DNA of 64,000 bases, from NCBI RefSeq assembly GCF_014200455.1, contig NZ_JACHBW010000008.1:248001-312000 (forward strand), given 5' to 3'. Positions 26,109 through 37,574 of this stretch are shown piece by piece. The notes under the pieces were generated by a model. The model was not told the origin of the DNA and ran no database searches. It saw nothing but the letters and a program-made list of their open reading frames with translations. The stretch is from Paraburkholderia bannensis (GTDB lineage: Bacteria > Pseudomonadota > Gammaproteobacteria > Burkholderiales > Burkholderiaceae). Numbering within the stretch: position 1 is the stretch's first letter; every line of letters starts with the position of its first letter. The position numbers and the translations under genes were made by a program.

Positions 26109-26996
26109 ATGTCAGTCACCACCGCCACCTCGCTCGGCGACTTCCTGAAGAGCCGCCGTACCCGGCTCGATCCCGCGAGCTTTGGTTTTTCCGGCCGTCG
26201 GCGCACACCCGGCTTGCGTCGCGAAGAAGTCGCGCAACGCGCGAATATCAGTCCCACCTGGTACACCTGGCTCGAACAAGGGCGCGGCGGCGCGCCCTCG
26301 GCCAGCGTGCTCGAACGCATCGCCAGCGCGCTCATGCTCACCCATACCGAGCGCGAACATCTCTTCATGTTGGGTCTGGGCAGACCGCCGGAGGTTCGCT
26401 ATCACGCCGTCAACGACGTCCATCCGCGCCTGCAGCGTTTTCTCGATTCGCTGCAATCGAGTCCCGCCATCATCAAGAACCCCGTTTGGGATGTGATCGC
26501 ATGGAATCGCGCCGCGGCGGTCGTGCTGACCGACTACGGCGCGCTGCCGCCCAACGGTCGCAATATTCTGCGTTTTCTGTTTGGCAATGCGCAGGTGCGC
26601 GCGAAGCAGCATGACTGGGATAGCGTCGCGCGCTTTGTGGTGGGCGCATTCAGAGCCGATGTGGCGCGTGCGGGTCTGGTGTCCGAAGCGGGCAAACTCG
26701 TCGATGAGCTGAGCGCCGCGAGCCCGCAATTCGCAGCACTCTGGCGCGAGAACGATCTGCACAATCACGCCGATGGCGGCGTAAAAAAACTGCTGCATCC
26801 CCAACTCGGCCCGATCGAACTGGAGTATTCGGCCTTCGCTGTCGATGGGCGGCCGGATCTGGGCATGATTGTTTATACCCCGCTAGACGACGCGATGGCC
26901 CAGCGCATCAAGAGGCTCGCGCAGACTACGCCATTGGGCGTAAAGTCCGCCGCTCACACGCCGGCCGACGATCGCGCCGCTGTCTCATCAGACTAA
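26109..26996 (+). CDS. XRE-type regulator with MmyB-like ligand domain
   Basis: 295 residues. The helix-turn-helix lies at about 10-75 (LGDFLKSRRTRLDP, TPGLRREEVAQRANIS, TWLEQGRG). The C-terminal MmyB-like domain includes NPVWDVIAWNRAA, typical of a PAS-like fold thought to bind fatty acids. The ATG at 26109 was chosen over 26082 because AGGA is 6 bases upstream. It shares a 99-base divergent promoter region with the SDR gene and probably represses it. Confidence 0.87.
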   Translation: MSVTTATSLGDFLKSRRTRLDPASFGFSGRRRTPGLRREEVAQRANISPTWYTWLEQGRGGAPSASVLERIASALMLTHTEREHLFMLGLGRPPEVRYHAVNDVHPRLQRFLDSLQSSPAIIKNPVWDVIAWNRAAAVVLTDYGALPPNGRNILRFLFGNAQVRAKQHDWDSVARFVVGAFRADVARAGLVSEAGKLVDELSAASPQFAALWRENDLHNHADGGVKKLLHPQLGPIELEYSAFAVDGRPDLGMIVYTPLDDAMAQRIKRLAQTTPLGVKSAAHTPADDRAAVSSD

Positions 26997-27127
26997 ATCG
27001 ACTGGCTCATTTTGGGCCTTTCCTGCTTTTCCCTAAGGATTGCAAATCTTCATTCGAATATCTCCAGTATTGCGAAGACAGCGGCGAAGACAGCGCGCAC
27101 GATAGCTTGATTCAATTTGAATAGCGA

Positions 27128-27145
27128 CTTTCATCATCCTGTAAT
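27128..27145 (+). promoter_or_regulatory. Probable Pho box (PhoB site)
   Basis: CTTTCATCATCCTGTAAT matches the E. coli Pho-box consensus, recalled as CTGTCAT-N4-CTGTMAY, at 6 of 7 and 7 of 7 half-site bases, with the right 11-base period. It lies 154 bases before the PstS-like gene, in the right orientation. Confidence 0.55.
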
Positions 27146-27299
27146 GATGAGAATGTGGCGAATCTCACGGCGCGAATCGGCAATACCCAGGTTTGCAAGC
27201 CAGACGATCTTTGATACGCCCACGCTCGACCGGGATCGATTTGCCCCGGCACAACAAACTCCGCGAAGTTTTTAAAGCGCGATCAAGCCGGAGATAACC

Positions 27300-28346
27300 A
27301 TGAGACCTGCTTGCCCCCTGTTTCTGGGGCTGATATTGGTTCTTTGTGCGCTCGCTGCTCACGCAGACGGTGTGACGGGAGCAGGAAGCACCCTCGCCGC
27401 CCCCCTCTATGCGCGATGGGCTGCCGAATATCGGCAATCGGGCGGCGGCAAGGTGATCTATCGCGCCACGGGCTCCTCCGAAGGGCTCAAACAGGTCATT
27501 GCCCATGAAGTCGATTTCGCGGGTTCTGATGCGCCGCTCACCGAAGACGAACTCAATCACCACGGCCTGCAACAGTTCCCCACTGCCATTGGCGGCGTCG
27601 TGCCCGTCGTCAATCTACCGGGAATCAAGGCCGGACAAGTGATATTGACGGGCGAAGTGCTCGGCGACATTTTCCTCGGAAAAATCCAGTATTGGGACGA
27701 TCCGGCCATCGTGCGCTTGAATCCGCAGATCAAAATGCCGGATACGCCTATTGCGGTCGTGCGTCGTCAGGACGGGTCCGGTACGACGCTGATCTGGACG
27801 CATTATCTCTCTCAGGTCAGCCCCGAATGGAAAAGCCGCGTAGGCGAAGGCACGAGCGTTCATTGGCCGCTGGGAATCGGCGGTAAAGGCAACGAAGGCG
27901 TTGCGACCTATGTGGGTTATCTGCCTGGCGCAATCGGCTACGTTGCATGGGATTTCACGAAGCAGAATCATCTGACCTATGTGGCAATGACCAATTTTGC
28001 GGGCGCTGTGGTCCAACCCGGGCCGTCCTCGTTCAATGCCGCAGTCGCCAGCGCCAACTGGACGAACTCGCTGGCTCCAGCCTTGACCAATCAGCCGGAC
28101 CACAATGCCTGGCCCGTGATCGGCGCAACCTATGTGTTGCTGCACGTTGCACCCGACGGCTCGGGTCACGCCGATGCGACCTTGAAGTTTTTCGACTGGG
28201 CCTTCGCACACGGCGCAGCGGCGATTCAGACGCTGGATTACGTCTCGCTGCCGCAAGCCGTGGTGGCCAGAATTCGCGCGCAATGGACGCAATGGAGCGA
28301 GGCGGCGCGTAGCGACCAGATGCACAAGGCCGTCGCCGCCAAATGA
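27300..28346 (+). CDS. PstS-like phosphate-binding protein
   Basis: 348 residues with a signal peptide (about 1-22, cleaved near AHA/DG). The mature protein begins VTGAGSTLAAPLYARWAAEY, the PstS phosphate-loop signature, and continues with GSSEGLKQV, DFAGSDAPL and RRQDGSGTT, which supply ligand-binding residues. No pstC, pstA or pstB follows, so it is a solitary binding protein. GGAG is 6 bases before the ATG. A probable Pho box upstream suggests induction by phosphate starvation. It may serve a permease elsewhere or scavenge phosphate. Confidence 0.9.
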   Translation: MRPACPLFLGLILVLCALAAHADGVTGAGSTLAAPLYARWAAEYRQSGGGKVIYRATGSSEGLKQVIAHEVDFAGSDAPLTEDELNHHGLQQFPTAIGGVVPVVNLPGIKAGQVILTGEVLGDIFLGKIQYWDDPAIVRLNPQIKMPDTPIAVVRRQDGSGTTLIWTHYLSQVSPEWKSRVGEGTSVHWPLGIGGKGNEGVATYVGYLPGAIGYVAWDFTKQNHLTYVAMTNFAGAVVQPGPSSFNAAVASANWTNSLAPALTNQPDHNAWPVIGATYVLLHVAPDGSGHADATLKFFDWAFAHGAAAIQTLDYVSLPQAVVARIRAQWTQWSEAARSDQMHKAVAAK

Positions 28347-28393
28347 CGCGCCGCCCATGCCGCCCGCGCGGAGAAACGCGTTCGCTTGCCGAT

Positions 28394-29308
28394 TCACTCG
28401 ACCGAATCGTGAATATCGGTCAGACGAATCATATGCGGTTGAGCGCCGATATCTTCATCCGTCTGGTCCTGGGTGGGCGGATGGATGAGGGCGTCAAGGC
28501 GCGCGCGCGTGGCGAGAAATTCAGGTGAATTGAATTGCGCGTAGCTGCGCGGTCGCGGCACGGGCACTTCAATCAACTCCTGCACCTCGCCGGGATTCGC
28601 TTTGAGCACGAGAATGCGGTCGGCCAGAAAGATCGCCTCGTCCAGATCGTGCGTAATAAAGAAAATTGTGATGTCCACATTGCGCCAGATATCCAGCAAA
28701 TGCCGCTGCATCTTCGCGCGCGTCTGCGCGTCGAGCGCGCCGAACGGTTCGTCCATGAGCAGAATTCTGGGCCTGTTGGCAAGCGCACGCGCAATCGCCA
28801 CCCGCTGTTTCATGCCGCCCGAGAGCTGATGCGGGTACGCATTGGCGAACTTCTCCAGCCCCACCAGATCGAGCCATTGCAGCGCTTCACGCTGCGCTTG
28901 CGCCGCGCCCTGCCCGCTCATGCGCAGGCCGAACATCACGTTCTTCTTCACCGTGAGCCATGGAAACAGCGTATAGCCCTGAAACACCATGCCGCGATCC
29001 ACACCCGGACCGCGTACGGCTTTGCCATCCACACGCACTTCGCCCGACGTCTGCGTTTCCAGCCCAGCGAGAATGCGGATCAAGGTGGATTTGCCGCAAC
29101 CCGAAGGTCCGATCACGCAGACGAACTCGCGCCGGTGCGTCGTGAAGCTGATATCCGCCAGCGCCGTATGCTCGCCCTGCGGCGATGCAAAGCGTTTGGT
29201 CAGATTGCGCACTTCGAGAATCGGCTCGCGCGCCTTGAGCCGCGCGAAGCGCTCGCGCACTTCACTGGATTGCAGAAGATAGTCGGGGACGGGCTGCGGG
29301 TTATACAT
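28394..29308 (-). CDS. ABC transporter ATPase of the guanidine operon
   Basis: 304 residues. Walker [11 protein letters not shown]-loop [10 protein letters not shown], signature LSGGMKQR, Walker [13 protein letters not shown] and H-loop ITHDLDEA are intact. The sequence type is that of the nitrate/sulfonate/taurine importers. AAGGA lies 7 bases before the ATG at 29308. It is the last gene of the guanidine operon, 53 bases after the permease. It powers uptake of the substrate, inferred to be guanidine from the riboswitch and enzymes upstream. Confidence 0.9.
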   Translation of the reverse strand: MYNPQPVPDYLLQSSEVRERFARLKAREPILEVRNLTKRFASPQGEHTALADISFTTHRREFVCVIGPSGCGKSTLIRILAGLETQTSGEVRVDGKAVRGPGVDRGMVFQGYTLFPWLTVKKNVMFGLRMSGQGAAQAQREALQWLDLVGLEKFANAYPHQLSGGMKQRVAIARALANRPRILLMDEPFGALDAQTRAKMQRHLLDIWRNVDITIFFITHDLDEAIFLADRILVLKANPGEVQELIEVPVPRPRSYAQFNSPEFLATRARLDALIHPPTQDQTDEDIGAQPHMIRLTDIHDSVE

Positions 29309-29361
29309 GGTGGCGTCCTTTGAAATGAAAGCGTGATGCAGATGAGGCTCATGAAGCGCGT

Positions 29362-30333
29362 TCACGCCTTCAAGATGCGGTCCCACGGAAACAGCTTGCG
29401 CCCGACGAACGCCAGCACCAGATCGGTTCCCAGCCCGATGATGCCGATCATCATGATCGCGGCGTAGACATTGTCGAAATGCTGATAGCGCGCCTGCTGC
29501 GTGATGTACCAGGTGATGCCCGAACTCGTGCCCACCAGTTCCGCCACAATCAGATAAGTCCACGCCCAGCCCAGCAGAATGCGCTGGTCGCGATAAAGGT
29601 CGGGCAGGATGCCTGGGACTACGACATGCGTAAGCAGCTTCAACCGCGTGGTCCCCAGCGTCATGGCCGCTTCGAGCAAACCAAATTCCAGCTTGCGCGT
29701 GGTGTTCGCGATAATCAGCACCTGCTGGAACAGCGTACCGATCACGATAATCGCAATCTTCGGCGCGTCGTAAATGCCGAGCACGGCCACCATCAACGCA
29801 CCGAACGCGGGCGCGGGCAGATAGCGGAAGAATTCGAAGAACGGCTCCTGCAATCGCGCGAGCGCACTATAGGTGCCGCACACGATGCCCAGCGGTACGC
29901 CGATCAACGACGACACCAGAAAGCCCCAGAAAATGATCTGCACGCTATGCCAGAGGCTCTGATGCAGCCACACACCGTCCGCCGAAGCGGGCGGCGTGGT
30001 GAAGGCCGTATAGAACGCACGCAGCACTTCATGCGGTGCGGGCAGATAGACGGGGTTTGCAGGCACACCCGAGGGCAGCGCCGCATGCGTGTCTCGCGCA
30101 TGGGAGAGTTCATCGGCGAACACCGCCTTGTCGATACGCATGCCCGGCTGAAAATAATCGACACTACCGGGCTGCGTAATCAACATCTGCGGATGCCACA
30201 CGAACGGCACGTAGCTCACCAAGCACCACACGAGGAGCGGCACCAGAAACGAGCCGAGTCCCAACATCCATTTGCCGCGCGATGTAAGCTCGCGGCGTAC
30301 TGCAAACATACCGGTCTGGCTGATTTCGGCCAT
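29362..30333 (-). CDS. ABC transporter permease of the guanidine operon
   Basis: 323 residues, longer than usual for the NitT/TauT permeases because about 70 extra-cytoplasmic residues follow TM1. About six membrane helices are present. The coupling EAA loop is [24 protein letters not shown] (key residues EAA, G, and P near its end). GAGGAG stands before the ATG. It lies 29 bases after the binding-protein gene and pairs with the ATPase next downstream. Confidence 0.9.
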   Translation of the reverse strand: MAEISQTGMFAVRRELTSRGKWMLGLGSFLVPLLVWCLVSYVPFVWHPQMLITQPGSVDYFQPGMRIDKAVFADELSHARDTHAALPSGVPANPVYLPAPHEVLRAFYTAFTTPPASADGVWLHQSLWHSVQIIFWGFLVSSLIGVPLGIVCGTYSALARLQEPFFEFFRYLPAPAFGALMVAVLGIYDAPKIAIIVIGTLFQQVLIIANTTRKLEFGLLEAAMTLGTTRLKLLTHVVVPGILPDLYRDQRILLGWAWTYLIVAELVGTSSGITWYITQQARYQHFDNVYAAIMMIGIIGLGTDLVLAFVGRKLFPWDRILKA

Positions 30334-30362
30334 GGTGCCCTCCTCTGATGCGGCGATGCGGT

Positions 30363-31394
30363 TTACTTCAAGGCGCTCGTGATGGACGGATCCACATATG
30401 CGCCCACATCCTGCGAGGTCTTATAGACCTGATACTTCACATTGAACGCATCGGCGGCGTAACTGGAGCCATAAAGCGACTTGAAGCCGTCGGCCTTCAC
30501 ATAGGCCTGCTGCGCTTCGGGCAGCGTAAGCAGCCTGGTGCCCTTGAGCAGCGGCAGATATTGCGCGGGCGTCAGACCCACACGCGCCGACATGATCTTC
30601 ACCGCATCGCCCTGCGTGGCCGGATCTTCGATGTAATGCACCACGCGATACCAGACCTTCGCGAGCTTTTCGTAATCGGCCTTGTGCGCCGCCAGGCTCA
30701 CGGGATTCACGGCGAGCACGTCGTAAATGAGGCCCGGCTCATCGGCGGACGTGAACACCGGCCGCGCGCCCGGCACCGCGCGTTGCGCCTCGCCCGCGTT
30801 AGGCTGCCATGCCGCGATCGCGGCCACATCGGACGACGCCAGCACTTGCGGCGTTTCCGTGGTCTTGGCGTTCACCAGCGTGACGTCGCCTTCCTTCATG
30901 CCGGCGCGCTGCAAAGCGTCGAGCAGCAGTAGATGATCGACCACACCGAATTCCACGCCAATCTTCTTGCCCTTCAGATCCTGAATCTTGCGCGCGGGCG
31001 GCTTGGCGATCACCATGTCGTTACCGTTCGAATAATCGGTGATCAGCGCCATGACGTTTTTCGCGCCGTTCGCGCCCATCGTGAGCGCATCGCCATTGGT
31101 CACCAGCACCGCGTCCAGCTTGTTGGCGGCAAACGCATCCATCGAGGCCGCGTAGTCGAACCAGTCAAACTTCACGTCCAGACCGGCTTCCTTGAACCAG
31201 CCCTTGTCGATGGCGACTTGCCAGGCCACCCAGCCCGGCCAGTCGCTATAGCCGATGCGCAGCGGCGCGGCGCTCGCAGCCTGGCCGGTTGCAGCAAACA
31301 GTCCGGCAGCGAGCGCAACGCCCGCGGCAACACGGGTGGCCCAGCGGCGCGCCGGGGACGTGCCCGGTTCAAACGTAACGTGCGTGGTTTTCAT
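30363..31394 (-). CDS. ABC transporter substrate-binding protein of the guanidine operon
   Basis: 343 residues. A long twin-basic-containing leader (ARRWATRVAAGVALAAG) gives a signal peptide ending about AASA. The mature part begins APLRIGYSDWPGWVAWQVA and has GWFKEAGLDVKF, typical of the NitT/TauT/SsuA family. GGAG stands 8 bases before the ATG at 31394. It follows allophanate hydrolase by 65 bases on the same strand. Given the riboswitch it most likely binds guanidine; binding of urea or another small nitrogen compound is the alternative. Confidence 0.88.
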   Translation of the reverse strand: MKTTHVTFEPGTSPARRWATRVAAGVALAAGLFAATGQAASAAPLRIGYSDWPGWVAWQVAIDKGWFKEAGLDVKFDWFDYAASMDAFAANKLDAVLVTNGDALTMGANGAKNVMALITDYSNGNDMVIAKPPARKIQDLKGKKIGVEFGVVDHLLLLDALQRAGMKEGDVTLVNAKTTETPQVLASSDVAAIAAWQPNAGEAQRAVPGARPVFTSADEPGLIYDVLAVNPVSLAAHKADYEKLAKVWYRVVHYIEDPATQGDAVKIMSARVGLTPAQYLPLLKGTRLLTLPEAQQAYVKADGFKSLYGSSYAADAFNVKYQVYKTSQDVGAYVDPSITSALK

Positions 31395-31459
31395 GACTGA
31401 TCTCCAGGTATTGAACGGTACGACGGTGGTTTCTGAAACTCGGGGATTGACGATTTTCA

Positions 31460-33313
31460 TCAGCATTCCTGCTTTTCTGCCGCTTGAACTGATGCAGCCG
31501 AAGCGGCCGATTCAATGGGCTTTGACGCATCGCGCTCAAGCCATGCGCGCCAGCCGCCGAATGCGCTGATATCGGCTGCATCTTGCAAGGCAAGGCTTTC
31601 GCACAAAAAGCCCTGCACCGTGCTGCCATCGGCGAGCGACAGCGTGCCAATGCCAAGCGGCGCGGGAATCAGCGCGACGAAGGAGCCGAATTGCTCCACG
31701 GGCATTTCCCAGACTTCGACTTCGATTTCAACGCCGCCTTCGGCTACGCGTTGGAGGCCCGGTTTCTGGCTTTGCGGCAACGCGTAAAGCCGATACGCCG
31801 GCGCGGTTCGCGTCGTTTCAATGAGGCGCGCGCCGCGCGAGGTCAGTTGATCGTTGAGTGGCTGCCCGCTCAAATGCGCGCCTACCGCCGCTATGCGCAC
31901 GCTATTTTCCTTAGCCTCGTTGAGCGCAAGCGCACGCTCGCCAAGCCAGGCCCGCGCAATCGCCAGGAGCCTGGTGTCTTCGTGTGCGCGCGCAACAAAG
32001 GTGATGCCAAAAGGCTTGCCCACATGCGTGCCCGTTTCGCAAATACCGGCAGGCACCGCAAGCGCAGACAGATCCAGCAGGTTCACGAAGTTCGTGTAAT
32101 AGCCAAACTTCGCATTCACGCCGATTGGATCGGCTTCCAGCTCGGCAACAGTCGAGGTGGTCGGCGAGGTGGGCGTCAGCAGTGCATCGATATGCGGCCA
32201 GACCCGCTCGGCCTGCATCCGCAGCGCGGCTAGCCGGTCGAAGGCAGCGAAGGCGTCTGCCGCGCTCCAGCGCGTCGCGCCGCCAATGATCGCGCGTGTC
32301 ACCGGATGCAAGGCATCGGGATTGGCGTCGTAAAACGAACGAATCGCCGCCAGCCGCTCCGCCACGAACGGCCCTTCGTAAAGCAGGCGCGCGGTGTCGA
32401 GAAACGGCTCGAAATCGACCTCGATGATTTCAGCGCCTTCGGCACGCAACTTGTCGAGCGCCGCGTCGAACGCCGCAGCATATGAAGTATCGCCATAGAA
32501 CTCGCGCTGTGCTTCACGCGGCACACCCAGGCGCAGGCCGCGCAGCGATACCGCAACGCCAGACGCCCCCTCCCATGCACGCGCATAGGGATCGCCTTGC
32601 GTTACACCCTGCGCGGACTCGAAGACCGTCTGCGCATCGTCCGCCGTATGCGCGAAGATCGACACGCAATCGAGCGAGCGGCACGCGGGCACGACGCCCT
32701 GCGTGCTCAACACACCCTTGGTCGGCTTTAGCCCCACGAGACCGTGGAAAGCGGCCGGCACGCGGCCAGAACCGGCGGTATCGGTACCCAATGCGAAGAC
32801 CGCAATCCCCAGCGCCACCGACACAGCCGACCCCGAACTCGAACCGCCCGAGGCGTATTCCGGGTCCAGCGCATTACGGCAAACGCCGTACGGCGAACGT
32901 TGGCCCGAGAGTCCCGTCGCGAACTGATCGAGATTGGTCTTGCCGACGGGAATCGCACCCGCCGCGATCAGGCGCGACACCACGGCAGCGCTCGCCGGTG
33001 GCGTGTATGCGTAATCCGGGCAGGCGGCCGTGGTCGGCACGCCTGCGAGATCGATATTGTCCTTGATGGCGAATGGAATGCCGTAGAGCGGCAGCGTCGC
33101 CGGATCGCGCCCGGCGAGCGCATCCACGTAGCGCATCATCTCGTCGCGCGTGAGTGCGCGGATCCAGACATGGTGCGGATCGTCGCCCGAGGTGCGCGCG
33201 GCAATCTCTTCGACGACCTGCGCGGGCGTGAGGCTGCCGTCGAGATAGCGCGCGCGCAGCGCGGCAATCGTCATCGGCATACCGGAAATCGTTGTGAGCG
33301 CATTCATTGGCAT
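31460..33313 (-). CDS. atzF: Allophanate hydrolase
   Basis: 617 residues. The amidase-signature domain (about 1-440) shows the Ser-cisSer-Lys triad: Lys in [12 protein letters not shown] and Ser residues in [11 protein letters not shown] and [11 protein letters not shown]. The C-terminal about 160 residues are the AtzF-specific domain. It splits allophanate into two ammonia and two CO2. The start overlaps the end of the carboxylase gene by 10 bases, with GGAGG just before; an ATG at 33307 giving a 4-base overlap is also possible. It is the terminal step of guanidine breakdown in this operon. Confidence 0.93.
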   Translation of the reverse strand: MPMNALTTISGMPMTIAALRARYLDGSLTPAQVVEEIAARTSGDDPHHVWIRALTRDEMMRYVDALAGRDPATLPLYGIPFAIKDNIDLAGVPTTAACPDYAYTPPASAAVVSRLIAAGAIPVGKTNLDQFATGLSGQRSPYGVCRNALDPEYASGGSSSGSAVSVALGIAVFALGTDTAGSGRVPAAFHGLVGLKPTKGVLSTQGVVPACRSLDCVSIFAHTADDAQTVFESAQGVTQGDPYARAWEGASGVAVSLRGLRLGVPREAQREFYGDTSYAAAFDAALDKLRAEGAEIIEVDFEPFLDTARLLYEGPFVAERLAAIRSFYDANPDALHPVTRAIIGGATRWSAADAFAAFDRLAALRMQAERVWPHIDALLTPTSPTTSTVAELEADPIGVNAKFGYYTNFVNLLDLSALAVPAGICETGTHVGKPFGITFVARAHEDTRLLAIARAWLGERALALNEAKENSVRIAAVGAHLSGQPLNDQLTSRGARLIETTRTAPAYRLYALPQSQKPGLQRVAEGGVEIEVEVWEMPVEQFGSFVALIPAPLGIGTLSLADGSTVQGFLCESLALQDAADISAFGGWRAWLERDASKPIESAASAASVQAAEKQEC

Positions 33314-36300
33314 TCGGCCTCCTCGCCGCCGATGTTTTCTGTTGCCGTTACGGGAGCCACGCTGTCGGCGTCAATACGGATCACCATCAGCCGCTGCCCC
33401 GCGGTAACCGCATCGCCTTCCGCACAGGCGAGCGATTCGACTGCGCCCGCCGCGAGCGCCGACACGGTCACTTCCATCTTCATCGATTCGAGAATCGCCA
33501 CCTCCTGGCCTTCCTCGACACGCTCGCCCTCAGCCACCAGCAGTTTCCACACGCTGCCCGACACATCGGCGCCAATCGCGCGGCAATCGTCGTCGAGTGC
33601 ATCCTGCGTGGCTGCGTGCGCCGCGCTTTCCGCGCCGGCCTCGCCCACATATTCAGCGTGCCCCGCCGCGCGCCAGCGCTCCCGCTCCGCTTCGAACGAA
33701 GCCTGCTGGGTGGTCTTGAACGCGGCAATCGAAGCGGATTCGTGGCGCAGGAAACGCTCGTATTCGCCAAGATCGAACACCGATTCCTCGATACGCAGCG
33801 CGCGCCGCCCCGCGATAAATTCGCTGCGCCATTCCGCCAGTTCCGCCTCGCTCACCTCGAAGAAGCGGATTTCATCGAAGAAGCGCAGCAGCCACGGCTG
33901 CCCTGGCGCGAATTCCGCCGTCGAGCGATAGCGGTTCCACATCTGTACCGTGCGCCCCACGAACTGATAACCGCCAGGGCCTTCCATGCCGTACACGCAC
34001 ATATAGGCGCCGCCGATGCCCACCGCGTTCTCCGGCGTCCACGTGCGCGCCGGGTTGTACTTGGTGGTGACGAGGCGATGGCGCGGGTCCACCGGCGTGG
34101 CCACCGGCGCACCCAGATAGACGTCGCCGAGACCGAGCACGAGGTAACGCGCGTCGAACACGATGCGCTTCACGTCGTCGATACTGTCGAGCCCGTTGAT
34201 GCGGCGAATGAATTCGATGTTGCTCGGGCACCAGGGCGCGTCGGGGCGCACGCTCTGCATATAGCGCTCGATGGCGATGCGCGTTGACGGATCGTCCCAG
34301 GAGAGCGGCAGATGCACGATGCGGTTGGGCACGCGCATTGCATCGACGGCAGGCAGTTGGGCCTGCGCGCTCTTGATGTGATCGATCAGGCGTTCGAGCG
34401 GCAGCACGGCCGGATCGAAATGCACCTGTAGCGAGCGAATGCCCGGCGTGAGATCGACAATGCCTGGCAGGCGATGATCGGCGAGCCAGTTCATCAGCGC
34501 ATGCACGCGGAAACGCAGCTTGAGATCGAGCACCGGCGCGCCGTATTCGATCAGCAGATTACGATCGCCCGAGCGGCGAAATACGACCGCTGCCTCATCG
34601 CCTTCGTTAGCGGGTTCGCTGCGATAGAGCACGCACTCGTGCGCGTCCTCTTGCGATTCTTTGCGCGCGGGCACGAAGCGCACCGTATCGCCGGGACGCA
34701 ACTGGCCGAGTTTCCATAGTTCCTCGCCCACCACCGTCACCGGGCAGACGAAACCGCCCAGGCTCGGGCCGTCCGGTCCGAGAATCACCGGCATATCGCC
34801 CGTGAAATCCACCGCGCCGATCGCATAGGCGTTGTCGTGAATATTCGAAGGATGGAGCCCCGCTTCGCCGCCGTCCGCACGCGCCCATTGCGGCTTCGGG
34901 CCGATCAGGCGCACGCCCGTGCGGCTGGAGTTGTAATGCACGGTCCAGCGCGCTTCATAAAGCATGGCGATGTCCTCGCGCGTGAGGAAATCAGGCGCGC
35001 CATGCGGGCCGTCGAGCACCGCCAGCTCCCATGCGTGCGTGAGCGCCGGAATGCGCGCCGAAGGCAGCACAGCGCCCGCCTCACCCTTGCCTGCGCCCGG
35101 TGCGAGATGCAGCACATCGCCCTTGCGCAACGCGCGGCCCGCGTGCCCGCCAAACTGGCCGAGCGTAAAGGTCGCCTTGCTGCCGAGATAATCGGGCACC
35201 TGCAAGCCGCCTCTCACCGCTAGGCACGCACGTACGCCTGCGCCCGTCACGCCGCCGAGCTTGAGCACATTGCCCGCCGCCGCGCGCACAACCTGCCAGA
35301 ACGCCACGGGCTTGCCGTCCAGCGTGGCGGCCAGCGGCGCGCCGCCCAGCACGAACAGCGTGTCGCAATTGAAGCGCAGCGTCGCGCCGACCATCGTGAA
35401 TTCCAGCCCGGCCGCGCTGGCGTCGTTGCCGAGCAATTCGTTAGCAAGGCTGAAGGACAGATCGTCCATCGGTCCCGATGGCGGCACGCCCACGTCCCAA
35501 TAGCCCAGCCGCCCAGGCGTTTGTTGCACGGTGGTCTGCACGCCGCCGTCGAGCACGTCGACGGTATGTGGCGCAAACAGGAATCTGCCCAGAAACGCAG
35601 TGGTTTGTTCGGCCGCAGCAAAGGTCGCCGATCCCACCACGGCGCGCAGATAGTCGAGATTGGTCTCGATACCGTAAAGTTGCGTGCGTTCGAGCGCGTT
35701 CGTGAGTTTCGCCAACGCGGCTTCGCGCGTGTCGGCCGTCGCGATGATCTTGGCCAACAGCGGATCGTAAAAGGCGCTCACTTCCGTGCCCGCATCGACC
35801 CAGCTATCCACGCGCACGTCGTCCGGAAACACGACATGCGTGAGGAGTCCCGAACTTGGCTGGAACTGGCGGTTCGGGTCTTCCGCATAGACGCGCACCT
35901 GCACGCTCGCGCCGTGCGGTGCTCTGGCCGCCAGCGTGTCGAGCGGCGCGAGCGTGCCCTCGGCCTGACGAATCATCCATTCGACCAGATCGACGCCATA
36001 GACGGCTTCGGTCACGCCATGTTCGACCTGCAGCCGCGTATTGACTTCAAGGAAATAGAACGCACGCTCGCACGCATCGAAAACGAATTCCACCGTGCCC
36101 GCGTTGGCGTATTGCACCGCGCGCGCGAGACGCACCGCCGTTTCATGCAAGGTCTCACGCTCCTGCGCGCTCAAACCCGGCGCGGGCGTTTCTTCGATCA
36201 CTTTCTGATTGCGCCGCTGCACCGAGCAATCTCGTTCGCCCAGCGCAATCACGCCGCCCTTTCCATCGCCGAAAATCTGCACTTCGATATGCCGTGCATG

Positions 36301-36912
36301 CTCGACGAACTTTTCGAGGTACACGCCCGCATTGGCAAAGTTGCTCTGTCCAAGGCGCGCAACCGATGCAAAGGCCGTTTCGAGCTGCGAAGCGTCGCGG
36401 CACAGCGACATGCCGATGCCGCCGCCGCCCGCCGTGCTCTTGAGCATGACCGGATACCCCAGCACGCCGGCCGCTTCCAGTGCGGCTTGAACATCGGCAA
36501 GCAGGCCGGTGCCGGGCAGTAGCGCCACGCCGTTCGCCTGAGCGATCTCGCGCGCCGTATGCTTGAGGCCGAACGCCGTCATCTGCTCGGCGCGCGGGCC
36601 AATGAACGCAATACCTGCTGCTTCGCAGTCGCGCGCAAACGCGGCGTTTTCCGACAGAAAGCCATAGCCCGGATGCACGGCCTGCGCGCCGGTCCGGCGC
36701 GCGGCGTCGAGAATGGCCGCTGCGTTCAGATAGCTCTGCGCCACCGGCGCGGGACCGATGCAGACGGCTTCGTCGGCCAGCATCACATGCATGGCGTGGC
36801 GATCGGCTTGCGAATACACCGCCACCGACGCAATACCCAGACGTTTGAGCGTGCGAATCACGCGGCAGGCAATTTCGCCGCGATTGGCGATCAGGATCTT
36901 CTCGAACGCCAT
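33304..36912 (-). CDS. Guanidine carboxylase (annotated by habit as urea carboxylase)
   Basis: 1202 residues. The order is biotin carboxylase N-domain ([13 protein letters not shown]), ATP-grasp ([17 protein letters not shown]), biotin carboxylase C-domain, KipA-like and KipI-like carboxyltransferase halves (about 480-1100) and a C-terminal biotinyl domain with the biotin Lys in LESMKMEV. It carboxylates its substrate with ATP and bicarbonate. Homologues under guanidine-I riboswitches act on guanidine much better than on urea, and this operon has that riboswitch, so guanidine carboxylase is preferred. The start overlaps the preceding stop (TGATG) with GGAGG upstream. Confidence 0.9.
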   Translation of the reverse strand: MAFEKILIANRGEIACRVIRTLKRLGIASVAVYSQADRHAMHVMLADEAVCIGPAPVAQSYLNAAAILDAARRTGAQAVHPGYGFLSENAAFARDCEAAGIAFIGPRAEQMTAFGLKHTAREIAQANGVALLPGTGLLADVQAALEAAGVLGYPVMLKSTAGGGGIGMSLCRDASQLETAFASVARLGQSNFANAGVYLEKFVEHARHIEVQIFGDGKGGVIALGERDCSVQRRNQKVIEETPAPGLSAQERETLHETAVRLARAVQYANAGTVEFVFDACERAFYFLEVNTRLQVEHGVTEAVYGVDLVEWMIRQAEGTLAPLDTLAARAPHGASVQVRVYAEDPNRQFQPSSGLLTHVVFPDDVRVDSWVDAGTEVSAFYDPLLAKIIATADTREAALAKLTNALERTQLYGIETNLDYLRAVVGSATFAAAEQTTAFLGRFLFAPHTVDVLDGGVQTTVQQTPGRLGYWDVGVPPSGPMDDLSFSLANELLGNDASAAGLEFTMVGATLRFNCDTLFVLGGAPLAATLDGKPVAFWQVVRAAAGNVLKLGGVTGAGVRACLAVRGGLQVPDYLGSKATFTLGQFGGHAGRALRKGDVLHLAPGAGKGEAGAVLPSARIPALTHAWELAVLDGPHGAPDFLTREDIAMLYEARWTVHYNSSRTGVRLIGPKPQWARADGGEAGLHPSNIHDNAYAIGAVDFTGDMPVILGPDGPSLGGFVCPVTVVGEELWKLGQLRPGDTVRFVPARKESQEDAHECVLYRSEPANEGDEAAVVFRRSGDRNLLIEYGAPVLDLKLRFRVHALMNWLADHRLPGIVDLTPGIRSLQVHFDPAVLPLERLIDHIKSAQAQLPAVDAMRVPNRIVHLPLSWDDPSTRIAIERYMQSVRPDAPWCPSNIEFIRRINGLDSIDDVKRIVFDARYLVLGLGDVYLGAPVATPVDPRHRLVTTKYNPARTWTPENAVGIGGAYMCVYGMEGPGGYQFVGRTVQMWNRYRSTAEFAPGQPWLLRFFDEIRFFEVSEAELAEWRSEFIAGRRALRIEESVFDLGEYERFLRHESASIAAFKTTQQASFEAERERWRAAGHAEYVGEAGAESAAHAATQDALDDDCRAIGADVSGSVWKLLVAEGERVEEGQEVAILESMKMEVTVSALAAGAVESLACAEGDAVTAGQRLMVIRIDADSVAPVTATENIGGEEAECQ

Positions 36913-37565
36913 CACGCCTCCCACACGAGCAGGCGCACCGGCGTGGGGTTATAGCCGTTGCAGGGATTGTTGAGCTGCGGGCAGTTCGAGATCAGCACCG
37001 TCACGTCGTCTTCCGCACGCACTTCCACGTATTTTCCGGGCGCGGAAATGCCGTCTTCGAACGTGAGCTTGCCCAGCGGCGTGACCGGTACGTTCATGAA
37101 GAAGTTGATATTGCTGACGAGATCGCGCTTGCCGAGCAAGGCCGCCGCGCCACAGGTGCAATGCGCCAGAGCGTTGAGGTAGCTGTCCCGGCAGCTATGC
37201 ATATGACGCTTGTCGAGCGCATAGCGCACGGTATTGCTCTCCGCCGCGCACGCGCCGCCGAGCGTGTCGTGACGCCCGCAGGTATCGGCAACGATGGTCA
37301 ACAGCGGGTTGCCCAGATTCGACATCAGCACGCTGCCGGCGCTCAGATACAGATTGCGTTGCGCGCGGATGGTGTCCTGCGCGCTGTAGCGTTCGACCGG
37401 ATCGGCGCTGCGATAGAACAGCGTATCGACGGCCTGATTGCCTTCGAGATCGACAATGCGCAGCGTCTGCCCGCGCTTGAGGTCATAAAGCCACGGCTCC
37501 CCTGCGGCAAGCGTGAAGTCGTAATGAGCATGGCGCGCGTCGAGCGCGCTTTCGATGATCGGCAT
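36912..37565 (-). CDS. DUF1989 protein, second carboxyguanidine deiminase subunit (UAAP2)
   Basis: 217 residues of the urea-amidolyase-associated type, with [38 protein letters not shown], and [15 protein letters not shown]. Together with its upstream paralogue it corresponds to the CgdAB carboxyguanidine deiminase, which converts carboxyguanidine to allophanate and ammonia. Cys and His residues in the middle ([16 protein letters not shown]) could hold a metal. GGAG lies 5 bases before the ATG. It begins 9 bases after the paralogue and its stop overlaps the carboxylase start. Confidence 0.85.
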   Translation of the reverse strand: MPIIESALDARHAHYDFTLAAGEPWLYDLKRGQTLRIVDLEGNQAVDTLFYRSADPVERYSAQDTIRAQRNLYLSAGSVLMSNLGNPLLTIVADTCGRHDTLGGACAAESNTVRYALDKRHMHSCRDSYLNALAHCTCGAAALLGKRDLVSNINFFMNVPVTPLGKLTFEDGISAPGKYVEVRAEDDVTVLISNCPQLNNPCNGYNPTPVRLLVWEA

Positions 37566-37574
37566 GGCGGCTCC

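Noticed and set aside
33304..36912. Plain reading as urea carboxylase
   Set aside because: A guanidine-I riboswitch and DUF1989 pair head the operon, which favours guanidine as substrate.
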